A stretch of DNA of 16,137 nucleotides. Origin: Alphaproteobacteria bacterium (GTDB lineage Bacteria > Pseudomonadota > Alphaproteobacteria > Rickettsiales > UBA3002). The DNA lies in NCBI GenBank assembly GCA_021732545.1, contig JAKFUW010000177.1, positions 1 through 16,137 on the forward strand. Reading direction: 5' to 3'. Below are positions 5,465-13,466 of this stretch, in pieces (positions within the stretch are counted from its first letter, which is position 1; each line of letters opens with the position of its first letter). The notes beneath the pieces are model-generated. The model was not told the origin of the DNA, searched no databases, and saw only the letters and a list, made by a program, of their open reading frames with translations. The position numbers and the translations under genes are program-made.

Positions 5465-8092
5465 CTAGCCCAATCGTTTTAACACCTGCTCGCGGATTTG
5501 GGTTAGCTTGGTGGGGTGCAGGGATTTGAGCCCGAAAATATCCTTCACATAAAACACATCCACCACATTCTGGCCATAGGTCATGATGTGGGCGGTGGCG
5601 ATTGCAAGCCCCGCCGCATTGAGTGCATGGGTGATATCATAGAGCAATCCGATGCGGTCGATGGCGTTGATTTCGATCACGGTATAGCGATCGCTTAAAT
5701 GATTATCGATGAACAAACGCGTGCTATGTTCTGGCGGTGCGAGCGGGGCAGGGTAGGCGCGCTGATGGTTTTGAACTTCCTGCGCCAAATCAATTTTGTG
5801 AGCAAAGCAATCATATAATAATTGCGTGAGTTTTTGCAGGCGTGTTTCATCGTTAAAGGCTTGGTGTTGATGATTTTGAATATCGAATAACGCAATGGCA
5901 GTGCCATCGCGCAGCACAAATAATTTGGCAGCGCAAATGTTTGCACCCATCATGGCGAGTGCGCCAGAGATGATGGTGATCAGGCTGGGATGATACTGCA
6001 GACACAGGCTGATGCTGGTGATGGAGCGAAATGCGTCGATGTGATAGCGCATCAAAATGGCATCAGGCGCGCTCCATGATTCACGCAAGCTCGCTGCAAT
6101 GTCGGCATGTTGCGCGTAACCGCACCCCATCCAGAATCCCGCATGCCCCAGTTCAAAATAGCGTGCTTTTTCATCCTCATTCCAACCGTGTAATAATGGC
6201 TGCATGGCAGCTTCAAATGTCAGCATTGCATCGGCTGGATGATCATCCCAGGGCGTGCCCATCAAGCGTTCAGCGCGGCTGTATAAATCGCGCAGTAAAG
6301 CGCCTTTCCAGCCGTTCCAGATGTGTGGGCCGACGGCACGAATATCGCACACGGTGAGAATCAGCAACAACCGCAAGCGTTCGGGTGATTGCACCCGCGC
6401 CACAAAATCCTCAATGGTTTTGGGGTCGGTTAAATCGCGCTTGAACGCGACATCCGAGCACAACACATGCTCGCGCACCAGCCAGGCTGTGGTCTGTGCC
6501 TGGGCGTCGCTGAGGCCAAAACGTTTGGCGAGTTCCAATGCGATGATGGCGCCTTTTTCGGGGTGGTTGCCGCCGGTGCCTTTGGCAATGTCGTGACACA
6601 GCACCGCCAGATATAAACAGATCCGCGATTCAACATGTTTGATGATGCGGGTGGCCAGTGGTAATTCTTCGGCCAGCTCGCCTTTCTCAATCGCGTGTAT
6701 CATTCCAAGGGCGCGCAAAATATGCTCATCGACGGTGTAAACATGATAGAGATCATATTGCATTTGGCCCACCAGATGACCAAACTGCGGAATCCATTTG
6801 CCAAGCACACCCGCCTCATTCATTCGCCGCAGCGTGCCTTCAGGGTCTTTGGGCGACAATAATATCTGCATGAAAAGCTGATTATTATGTGCATTGCTTC
6901 GCATCGCAGGGTCGATGAGTTTCAGGCTGCGCGATACCACCCGCAAGGCATGGGGGTGAATATCAAGATCATGGATTTGCGCCGTATGAAACAGCGCCAA
7001 TAATAAGGATGGTGTGTGTGCAACGTCATCAGGGTTGCGAAACTGGATGCGCTGGCCTTGAATGATAAAATCATCCAGCTGGCGGGTGCGTTCTAACAGG
7101 CCTGAAAGATTAAATCGTGGTTTGCGTTTATGTTCGTCTTCCAAAATCGCACACAGCAATCGCGTCAGATCGCCCACACTTTTAGCGACTTGAAAATAGC
7201 GCTTCATGAAGCGCTCCACGGGGCGGTGCTCATGCGTGGTTTGATAGCCAAGTTTCTCACCAATCAGCTTTTGCCAATCGAAGGTGAGTTGTTCTTCGGC
7301 ACGACCCGCCAGCAGGTGCAAGCAGATGCGCACCGCGCTTAAAAATTCCTGCGCATTTTTAAAGTCGCGCACTTCTTTTTCATCGAGCAACCCAAGCTTG
7401 ATCAGCCCAGCAAATGACGGCACCCCATAGACATATTTCACCAGCCAATACAGGCTATGCACATCGCGCAGGCCGCCTTTATTTTCTTTGATATTGGGCT
7501 GCAAAAAAAAACGCGAATTACCCTGCTTGGCGTGGCGCACGGCGCGCTCTTGCAGTTTGGCTTCCACAAAATCGATGGTTTGTTTGCCGCGCACTTTGCT
7601 TTCAAATTGCGTATCGAGCGCATTAAACCGTGCGCGGTCACCACACAGATAACGCCTATCTAATAAGGTTGCGGTGACGGTGTGGTCGGTTTGTGCCAGC
7701 GCAATGGCGTGCTTGACCGAATGCACCGCGTGCCCCACCTTCAATCCCAAATCCCATAGCACATACAGCACCGATTGAATGTGCTCGGTGGCGTCTGCTG
7801 CATCGGATGTGCGGGTAATAAACATCAGGTCAATGTCGGAATAAGGAAACAGTTCGTGCCTTCCATAACCACCTGCGGCCAGAATGCAAAAAGAGGGGGT
7901 CTGGGTGGTATAATCCAGCGCCTGATGAATGACGCGATCGAGCAATTGGCTGTGTGCTTTTAAATAAGCAAACGGCTTGTGCTGCATTTCAAATTGATCA
8001 GCGAGTAGTTGCCGCTGCTGATGATAATCAAGCTTCAATGCGGCCAGCCACTCGGTTCGTTCGGGCCTGGAATGGATATTGGGTTGCGTCAC
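5465..8092 (-). CDS. glnD: Bifunctional PII uridylyltransferase / uridylyl-removing enzyme
   Basis: GlnD senses glutamine and adds or removes UMP on PII signalling proteins, controlling nitrogen assimilation in the cytoplasm. Numbering from the chosen start, the nucleotidyltransferase domain shows GGYGRHEL (74-81) and SDIDL (85-89). The HD domain follows with DEHILRAL (455-462) and LCHDIAKG (498-505), H500-D501 being the metal pair. Two C-terminal ACT domains lie at about 700-745 and 804-860. At 875 residues the length is close to E. coli GlnD. I choose GTG 8092 because GAAGGAG stands 8 nt upstream; an upstream in-frame ATG (8116) has no such site and would overlap the divergent gene. No terminator is visible before brnT, so read-through into it is possible. 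Confidence 0.95.
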   Translation of the reverse strand: MTQPNIHSRPERTEWLAALKLDYHQQRQLLADQFEMQHKPFAYLKAHSQLLDRVIHQALDYTTQTPSFCILAAGGYGRHELFPYSDIDLMFITRTSDAADATEHIQSVLYVLWDLGLKVGHAVHSVKHAIALAQTDHTVTATLLDRRYLCGDRARFNALDTQFESKVRGKQTIDFVEAKLQERAVRHAKQGNSRFFLQPNIKENKGGLRDVHSLYWLVKYVYGVPSFAGLIKLGLLDEKEVRDFKNAQEFLSAVRICLHLLAGRAEEQLTFDWQKLIGEKLGYQTTHEHRPVERFMKRYFQVAKSVGDLTRLLCAILEDEHKRKPRFNLSGLLERTRQLDDFIIQGQRIQFRNPDDVAHTPSLLLALFHTAQIHDLDIHPHALRVVSRSLKLIDPAMRSNAHNNQLFMQILLSPKDPEGTLRRMNEAGVLGKWIPQFGHLVGQMQYDLYHVYTVDEHILRALGMIHAIEKGELAEELPLATRIIKHVESRICLYLAVLCHDIAKGTGGNHPEKGAIIALELAKRFGLSDAQAQTTAWLVREHVLCSDVAFKRDLTDPKTIEDFVARVQSPERLRLLLILTVCDIRAVGPHIWNGWKGALLRDLYSRAERLMGTPWDDHPADAMLTFEAAMQPLLHGWNEDEKARYFELGHAGFWMGCGYAQHADIAASLRESWSAPDAILMRYHIDAFRSITSISLCLQYHPSLITIISGALAMMGANICAAKLFVLRDGTAIALFDIQNHQHQAFNDETRLQKLTQLLYDCFAHKIDLAQEVQNHQRAYPAPLAPPEHSTRLFIDNHLSDRYTVIEINAIDRIGLLYDITHALNAAGLAIATAHIMTYGQNVVDVFYVKDIFGLKSLHPTKLTQIREQVLKRLG

Positions 8093-8107
8093 GCACAAAA
8101 CTCCTTC

Positions 8108-9070
8108 ATGAAACATATTGAATCTACCATAAGCGAGCCGCCCGTGTCTTTACTCAATCCTGAACGCAATCCTGTTGATCCTGCCTTAGCTGGGGCGATT
8201 GGGTTTATGGTCATCAGCACCGCGGCCTTTTCGTTGATGAATATTTTTATTCGTTATTCATCGGTGGAACTTCATACCACCCAGATCGTGTTTTTGCGAA
8301 ACCTGTTTAGCCTGTTTATTTTGGCGCCATGGGTATTCATGAATGGGGTGCAGGTGCTCAAGACCGATCGCGCGGCCAGCCACTTTTGGCGCGGCACGGT
8401 GGGCGTGGTGGGGATGCATCTGTGGTTTTATTCGGTGACGCATTTGCCGCTGAATGAGGCCACGGCACTGAGTTTTACCGCGCCGATTTTCACCGCCATT
8501 TTTGCGATTGTATTTTTGCGCGAGAAAGCCGGATGGCACCGCTGGAGTGCGATTTTGATAGGATTCGCAGGTGCCATGGTCATCATTCGCCCCTCGCCTG
8601 ATAATATGAACTGGGATATGCTGGTGGTGCCTGCTGCCACATCCATCTGGGCGGTGGCGGGCATGTTGGTTAAATCGCTCACCAAAACCGAGCCGCCCAA
8701 CCGCATTGTATTTTATATGGCGCTGGTGATGGCGTTGTGGTCGCTGCCTGGCGCTGTCTATCACTGGCAAACGCCTGACCTTTACATTACCACGATGATT
8801 TTCGGTGTGGCGCTGGCTTCCACTGCCGCGCATATGGCATTGGTACGCGCCTATGCACGCGCCGATGTGGTGGTACTGATGCCGTTTGATTTTTGCCGGC
8901 TGATTTTCACCGCGATCTTTGCTTATGTTGCCTTTGGCGAAACATCAGACGAGTGGACATGGGCGGGCGGGTTGATTATTGTGGTCAGCGCCGCCTATAT
9001 TGCGCACCGCGAAACACGCCGTAAAGCACGCAAACCCGATGAGAGATTGGTATCATCCACCCATGAATGA
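8108..9070 (+). CDS. EamA-family (DMT superfamily) membrane transporter
   Basis: This 320-residue protein has about ten membrane helices arranged as two EamA repeats, residues about 29-158 and 168-300. Each repeat ends in the family's late-helix pattern: ATALSFTAPIFTAIFAIVFL with REK after it in the first, and a segment rich in Phe/Ile ending in FGE in the second. Members export or import small metabolites such as amino acids, nucleobases or S-adenosylmethionine; the substrate cannot be read here. The start is uncertain: ATG 8108 lacks a ribosome site and is only 15 nt from the divergent glnD start, while in-frame GTG 8144 has a weak AAGCGAG upstream. The gene overlaps the following permease gene by 8 nt, so the two are probably one transcript. 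Confidence 0.88.
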   Translation: MKHIESTISEPPVSLLNPERNPVDPALAGAIGFMVISTAAFSLMNIFIRYSSVELHTTQIVFLRNLFSLFILAPWVFMNGVQVLKTDRAASHFWRGTVGVVGMHLWFYSVTHLPLNEATALSFTAPIFTAIFAIVFLREKAGWHRWSAILIGFAGAMVIIRPSPDNMNWDMLVVPAATSIWAVAGMLVKSLTKTEPPNRIVFYMALVMALWSLPGAVYHWQTPDLYITTMIFGVALASTAAHMALVRAYARADVVVLMPFDFCRLIFTAIFAYVAFGETSDEWTWAGGLIIVVSAAYIAHRETRRKARKPDERLVSSTHE

Positions 9071-9884
9071 CACGCCACACACCACCCATGCCGTGGGACA
9101 ATGCATCGCGCAGCGCGATTTGTTGCGCCAATTATGGACGCGCGATCTGGCGGCGCGCTATCGTGGGTCGCTGCTTGGGGTGATGTGGGCGCTGATGACC
9201 CCGCTCTTGATCTTGCTCATTTACACCTTTGTGTTTGGGGTGGTGTTTCAGGCGCGGTGGGGCAATGCCAGCCATGCCGATTCTCCGGCCTTTTTTGCCA
9301 TCACTCTATATAGTGGCCTCATTATCCATCAGCTTGCGGCGGAAATTTTGTCCCGTTCCACCTCCATCCTCACCCATCACAGCAATTACGTTAAAAAAGT
9401 GGTGTTTCCACTGCCGTTGCTCAGCGTGATGGTGGTGCTGACCGCGCTCACCATGGCCACCATCCAGATTGTGCTGCTGCTGGCGGCAGTCGGCGTGGTG
9501 CAACAGACTCTGTCGTGGACATGGGTGTTCATCCCCATCGTCATTGCGCCCTATGCGCTGCTGCTGCTGGGCGTCAGCTGGTTGCTGGCATCGATTGGGG
9601 TGTTCCTGCGCGATCTGGATCAGCTGATGGGCCTCATCGTCATGCTGCTATTGTTCCTCAGCCCTGTTTTTTATCCCATCAGCGCGTTGCCAGAGGCTTA
9701 TCGCGGGTGGATTTATCTGAACCCCTTAACCCCCATCATCGAGAATATGCGCGCTGTCACATTAAACCATACGCAGCCCGATTGGGCAGCGCTTGGCCTT
9801 TACACATTGGCCGCCTTGGTGGTGTGTCAGCTGGGTTGGTGGTGGTTTAAGCGCACCCGCAAGGGCTTTAACGATGTGCTGTAG
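9063..9884 (+). CDS. ABC-2 type permease, polysaccharide/O-antigen export family
   Basis: This 273-residue inner-membrane protein has about six helices and strong Wzm/KpsM/TagG-type features: RDLLRQLWTRDLAARYRGS then LLGVMWALMTPLL near the N-terminus, NYVKKVVFPLPLLS in the middle, and GVFLRDLDQLMGLIV, LSPVFYPIS and LNPLTPIIENMR toward the end. Such permeases move lipid-linked O-antigen, capsule or teichoic-acid precursors across the inner membrane with a separate ATPase (Wzt/KpsT). No ATPase gene lies on either side here, which is unusual. ATG 9063 overlaps the end of the EamA gene by 8 nt; an in-frame ATG at 9039 is an alternative. Neither has a strong ribosome site. The specific glycan is unknown. 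Confidence 0.88.
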   Translation: MNDTPHTTHAVGQCIAQRDLLRQLWTRDLAARYRGSLLGVMWALMTPLLILLIYTFVFGVVFQARWGNASHADSPAFFAITLYSGLIIHQLAAEILSRSTSILTHHSNYVKKVVFPLPLLSVMVVLTALTMATIQIVLLLAAVGVVQQTLSWTWVFIPIVIAPYALLLLGVSWLLASIGVFLRDLDQLMGLIVMLLLFLSPVFYPISALPEAYRGWIYLNPLTPIIENMRAVTLNHTQPDWAALGLYTLAALVVCQLGWWWFKRTRKGFNDVL

Positions 9885-9891
9885 GCGGCTG

Positions 9892-10033
9892 CGTCTTTGC
9901 GAGAAGCGCGTTCGATGAGCGGTTGCGCTACGCGCAGAGCGAATCGCAAGGGCGCGACGAAGCAATCCACGCGATTCAACAGGTTAAGCGCATGGATTGC
10001 CACGTATTTTTTTCAAAAATACTCGCAATGACG
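9892..10033. repeat. 142-nt composite repeat with 12-bp terminal inverted repeats
   Basis: CGTCTTTGCGAG (9892-9903) and CTCGCAATGACG (10022-10033) are inverted repeats with one mismatch. Inside lie GCAATCCA (9962-9969) inverted with TGGATTGC (9993-10000), a GTATTTTT/AAAAATAC hairpin (10004-10022) and a 28-nt hairpin module (9917-9944). The motif GTCATTGCGAG...GAAGCAATCCA is a widespread dispersed bacterial intergenic repeat. It fills the first third of the gene-free stretch 9885-10315; no gene is supported there. Confidence 0.75.
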
Positions 10034-10128
10034 ACCTTATCCCAAGCCTATTGTTGCCATGAAATGTGGCAAAGCAGCAACAGATACCCGCTTTCCCGAA
10101 TAACCGATAAAATAGTCTGGTAAATTCG

Positions 10129-10292
10129 TTGACAATCAATATGCGTCATGGCTTAACCTTACCCCATTATGCGGTGCAATAACTTTGTACCAGTTGGTTG
10201 TGTGGAAAAGAGTCGCTTTTTACTTGTAACGATTTTCCATGCATTTATTACTACTATCGATCGGTACTTTTTAGTGCTTCGCACAATATAAA
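10129..10292 (+). promoter_or_regulatory. A/T-rich promoter region of the RTX gene (exact promoter unresolved)
   Basis: Several candidates can be seen: a perfect TTGACA (10129-10134) with only a poor -10 (CTTAAC) 17 bp on; TTGTAA (10224-10229) with TATTAC 16 bp on (10246-10251); and a TATAAA box (10287-10292) with no clear -35. A stem built from TGGAAAA (10203-10209) and TTTTCCA (10233-10239) lies between them. Which is used decides whether the message has a 5' leader of roughly 20, 60 or 155 nt. Confidence 0.4.
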
Positions 10293-10300
10293 TTTAAACT

Positions 10301-10308
10301 AGAAGAGG
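10301..10308 (+). promoter_or_regulatory. Strong Shine-Dalgarno of the RTX gene
   Basis: AGAAGAGG ends 7 nt before the ATG at 10316. It is among the best-matched ribosome sites in the window and fixes the start. Confidence 0.75.
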
Positions 10309-10315
10309 TTTTACA

Positions 10316-13165
10316 ATGACTGCTTTTGATTTCTCACTCGTAAGAAACACATCGTTCGCATTTAACGCAACCGCAGATTCGCTGAATCTGGGTGCGATTG
10401 ATGCATCGACTCTGGGCGTTGCTGCTAGCGGTGGCAACCTGATTTTAACCGTTGGCACTGACTCTGTGACCTTGACCGGCGCTTCAATCGATCAAGTGAC
10501 CACCAGCAATTTTACTTTTGGTAATGCAGCTAACCGTTCTGCTTGGGCTGTCGGCGACAACGCGACAGGCGCCACCTTCGATGCGAATGGCAACACCATC
10601 GATATCAACACCCCCGCTGCTCCCTTCACCACTGGTTTTGCAGTCGCTCAAGCGAACGCAAACCATCTGGTATATGGTTTGGGTGGCGGTGATGCCATCA
10701 CCACCGGTAACGGCGATAGCCGCATTTTCGGTGGCACGGGTTCGTCTGATTCAGTCGATGGTAACGATACCATCACCGTGGGTACTGGCGGAAACACCGT
10801 TTTTGCAAATGCTGGTAACGATACCGTTACATTGGGTGCAACCATTGCTGGCAGAACTAACACCGTGGCTTTGGGTCTGGGTAACGATACCCTCACCACT
10901 GGCGCGCTCGTTGGTAATGCGGTTATTTCTGGTAACACCGGCGATGATTCAATTACCATCAACGCAGCTTCTACCGGCGACACGACCATCTTTGGTGGTA
11001 ATGGTCAGTCAGATAGTACCGATGGTGCAGATACTATTGCTCTGGGCACTGGTAACTCAACTACTTTTGGTAATGCTGGTAACGATATCATCAGCTTCGC
11101 AGCATTGGCAGCTAACAGGTTGGCGACTGTTAATGCGGGTCTGGGTAACGATTCAATCACTGCTAACGCAGCGGGTGCTATCAGCTCTACCGCCGTTCTG
11201 TTCGGCAACACCGGTAACGATACCATCAACAACGCAGCATTCGCTGGAAACGCGACCATCTATGGTGGTAACGGAACTGGCGATAGCACCGATGGCGCTG
11301 ATGTAATCACTGTTGGTACCGGTAGCTCAATCGTGTACGCAAATGCGGGTGCGGATTCAATCACTGCTACCGCAGCGTTGACTGGTACGAACACCGTGAT
11401 CATTTACACCGGTTCAGGCAACGATACCGTTGTTTCAACCTCTGCTGGTACCGATGATGCTGACCTTGCGTTCTTCAGCAATGAAGGTAATGATACCTTC
11501 ATTCTCAACAATAACGGCACCAACGAGTATGATTTCACCATCGGTGATTTCGCAACCGGCGATGTGGTTCAATACACCGTGGATTGCGCAGCTGCTAACG
11601 CTGCAACCCAGCTCACCGTTTCGGGTGGCGGCAGCTCGCTGACCCTCGACGATGCAAGCGGTGGTAGCGTTGTATTCCAAGGATATGGTGGAGATCTGAA
11701 CGCAACCAACTTCCAACTCAATGGCGGCACGTTGCTTCTGACCAACTTCTCTGGCACCGTAGCGACCCTCACCGGTGGCACGGGTAACGATCAGTTGGTT
11801 TCTGGTTCATCGGCAGACATCATCGTTTCTGGTGGCGGCGCTGACAGACTGACCGGTAACGCTGGTATCGATACGTTCCAGTTGACTGCCTCTGCTGTTT
11901 CAAACGGCTTTAACACCAACGACACCATTGCAGGTGGCGACGGTGTTGACATCATTGAAATCACAGGCACAACCGCTGCAACCATCGTGAATGGCGATTA
12001 TACCAACGTGACCTCAGTTGAAACCCTCAGACTCAACAACGTAACGGGTCAATCGGTAACGATTGCTGCGGCTGCTTTGGCTGCTGGTCTGACCACGATT
12101 GATGCTGCGGCATTGACCGGAACCAACACCTCAACCGTTGATGCTTCTGGCTTTGCTGGCGCACTCACCTACACCGGTGGTGCGGGCGTTGATTCAGTTA
12201 ACCACACCGGTCAAGCATTCAACGACATCCTGACTCTGGGTGCTGGTGCTGACTTGGCAACACTCGGTGGCGGTAATGATAGCGTAGATGGCGGCGCAGG
12301 CGTGGATTTCTTCACCTTCGCAACCGCTGATCTGACGGCTTCTGATACCGTAGTCGGTGGTGCAGATGCTGATAAAATCATCATCTCTAACGCGGCTGCA
12401 TTGGTTGATACTGCCTTTACCGCAGTGACCACGCTGGAAGAAGTTGAATCAGCAGCCGTTGCCGGTGGCACAATCACGGTTGGTACACGCGCTCAGGCTG
12501 CTGGTATCACCACCGTTGATTTTGCACTTAACACAGGTGCTTCAACGATCGATGGTTCAGCTTACACCGTTGCCTTGACGGTTGTGGGTGGTACGGCTTC
12601 TGATGTCATCACCGGTGGTAGCGGTGCAGACAATCTAACTGCTGGTACCGGCAACGCGATCAGCGATACGCTGACCGGTGGTCTGGGCGTTGATACCTTC
12701 AGCGTTCTGGAGTCTCAGGCCGATGCTGCGATTGCTAACGCCGATGTGATCACCGACTTCGTATTCGGTGCAGCGGGCGATATCTTCGATATCAGCAACC
12801 TGAACACCGCTCAGGCTAACTTCAACGGTTCGACCATTGCAGTAGCAAGCGGCTTAACCACCGATCTGGCTGCTACCGTGGGCTTGTTTGTTGCAACCAA
12901 CCAGTTTGCTGGCTTTACGCAAGCAAACGTGATCACTGGCCTTGCTGGCTGGGTGAATGCTGGTTTTGCAAACAACGAGATCGCTTACGTTCTGTACTCA
13001 AACGGCACCAACGCAGCCTTGGCTCGCGTGGTGAACGATGGCGGTGCAGATGGTATCACCGGTGCAACCGTGACCCAAGTGAGCACGTTCAACGGTATTA
13101 CCCACACCGCACTGGCAGCCATTACTGCTGCTCAGTTTGATGTGAACTTCCAAGACTTTGCATAA
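10316..13165 (+). CDS. RTX-repeat secreted protein, possible surface-layer or matrix protein
   Basis: This 949-residue protein is rich in Ala, Thr, Gly, Asn and Asp, with one Lys (687), one Cys (423) and few Arg, so it is strongly acidic. It has no N-terminal signal peptide. Residues 137 to about 400 hold three tandem 85-90 residue units, each starting I-F/Y-G-G-x-G-x-x-D-S and containing GND motifs. Classical RTX nonapeptides (GGxGxDxLx) lie at about 487-520, 641-662 and 758-795; these bind Ca2+ after export. The region 800-830 (ADVITDFVFGAAGDIFDIS) resembles the C-terminal part of RTX proteins. The last ~50 residues, ending FDVNFQDFA, would carry the uncleaved type I secretion signal. The type I exporter genes follow directly. 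Uniform codons (GGT, AAC, GAT, ACC), a strong ribosome site and a strong terminator suggest high expression. The S-layer role is inference from the RsaA-type arrangement; an adhesin is also possible. Confidence 0.9.
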   Translation: MTAFDFSLVRNTSFAFNATADSLNLGAIDASTLGVAASGGNLILTVGTDSVTLTGASIDQVTTSNFTFGNAANRSAWAVGDNATGATFDANGNTIDINTPAAPFTTGFAVAQANANHLVYGLGGGDAITTGNGDSRIFGGTGSSDSVDGNDTITVGTGGNTVFANAGNDTVTLGATIAGRTNTVALGLGNDTLTTGALVGNAVISGNTGDDSITINAASTGDTTIFGGNGQSDSTDGADTIALGTGNSTTFGNAGNDIISFAALAANRLATVNAGLGNDSITANAAGAISSTAVLFGNTGNDTINNAAFAGNATIYGGNGTGDSTDGADVITVGTGSSIVYANAGADSITATAALTGTNTVIIYTGSGNDTVVSTSAGTDDADLAFFSNEGNDTFILNNNGTNEYDFTIGDFATGDVVQYTVDCAAANAATQLTVSGGGSSLTLDDASGGSVVFQGYGGDLNATNFQLNGGTLLLTNFSGTVATLTGGTGNDQLVSGSSADIIVSGGGADRLTGNAGIDTFQLTASAVSNGFNTNDTIAGGDGVDIIEITGTTAATIVNGDYTNVTSVETLRLNNVTGQSVTIAAAALAAGLTTIDAAALTGTNTSTVDASGFAGALTYTGGAGVDSVNHTGQAFNDILTLGAGADLATLGGGNDSVDGGAGVDFFTFATADLTASDTVVGGADADKIIISNAAALVDTAFTAVTTLEEVESAAVAGGTITVGTRAQAAGITTVDFALNTGASTIDGSAYTVALTVVGGTASDVITGGSGADNLTAGTGNAISDTLTGGLGVDTFSVLESQADAAIANADVITDFVFGAAGDIFDISNLNTAQANFNGSTIAVASGLTTDLAATVGLFVATNQFAGFTQANVITGLAGWVNAGFANNEIAYVLYSNGTNAALARVVNDGGADGITGATVTQVSTFNGITHTALAAITAAQFDVNFQDFA
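10724..11515 (+). repeat. Three tandem ~88-residue units within the RTX protein
   Basis: Units start at residues 137, 225 and 315 (DNA 10724, 10988 and 11258) with IFGGTGSSDS, IFGGNGQSDS and IYGGNGTGDS. They continue with DGxDxI-x-x-GTG and a FANAGND-like motif. The unit lengths are 88, 90 and about 85 residues. The third is the most diverged after its first 40 residues. The DNA shares short strings such as GGTAACGATA but has drifted between units, so the duplication is not recent. Confidence 0.75.
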
Positions 13166-13186
13166 GCATTGGAATAACTAAACAAC

Positions 13187-13216
13187 AAAGGGCTGGTCGA
13201 AAGACCAGCCCTTTTT
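13187..13216 (+). terminator. Rho-independent terminator of the RTX gene
   Basis: A perfect 12-bp stem, AAAGGGCTGGTC (13187-13198) with GACCAGCCCTTT (13203-13214), is closed by a GAAA tetraloop and runs into TTTTTGTTT. It starts 21 nt after the stop codon and separates the RTX message from the exporter genes. Confidence 0.96.
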
Positions 13217-13241
13217 GTTTGTGGGGCGCAAATGTTTCGTC

Positions 13242-13276
13242 ATCGCCTGAGTCGCGCTATGCGATTCTAAGGCGAT
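13242..13276. repeat. 35-nt stem-loop after the terminator
   Basis: ATCGCCT (13242-13248) pairs with AGGCGAT (13270-13276), and inside this GAGTCGC pairs with GCGATTC with one mismatch around a short loop. No T-run follows, so it is probably another palindromic repeat rather than a second terminator. Confidence 0.5.
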
Positions 13277-13299
13277 CCACCCTTAATAAAGGTAACTGG

Positions 13300-13381
13300 A
13301 TTCCCCTATAATTTTGCTTCTTTTTTCATTCGCTCTGCGCTAAGCGCAACCGCTCGTGCAAGAAAGCAAAATTCGGGGAAT
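13300..13381. repeat. 82-nt fold-back repeat upstream of the exporter genes
   Basis: ATTCCCC (13300-13306) pairs with GGGGAAT (13375-13381), and AATTTTGCTT (13310-13319) pairs with AAGCAAAATT (13364-13373), with a small bulge between. The loop region contains a 28-nt hairpin module (13328-13355) that recurs in inverted orientation at 9917-9944. The element fills most of the spacer between the RTX terminator and the ABC transporter gene. Confidence 0.7.
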
Positions 13382-13466
13382 GACGATGGATATGAGTATA
13401 TTTCCCAATTCACCTTGACACATCCCGCGCAATCGCCCACATGAAGGGGAACCTTTAAGGATTGAT

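Noticed and set aside
8258..8833. 191-residue minus-strand frame
   Set aside because: Antisense to the EamA transporter, His/Arg-rich with no motif.
9923..10123. 66-residue frame after the ABC-2 permease
   Set aside because: Entirely within the 142-nt repeat and its flank, with no ribosome site.
10518..11306. 262-residue plus-strand frame inside the RTX gene
   Set aside because: Shifted frame of the repetitive RTX coding sequence; its length follows from the codon bias and repeats.
10724..11515. Possible CRISPR array or tandem DNA repeat
   Set aside because: The period is a protein repeat in an open frame, with diverged DNA and no constant repeat-spacer pattern.
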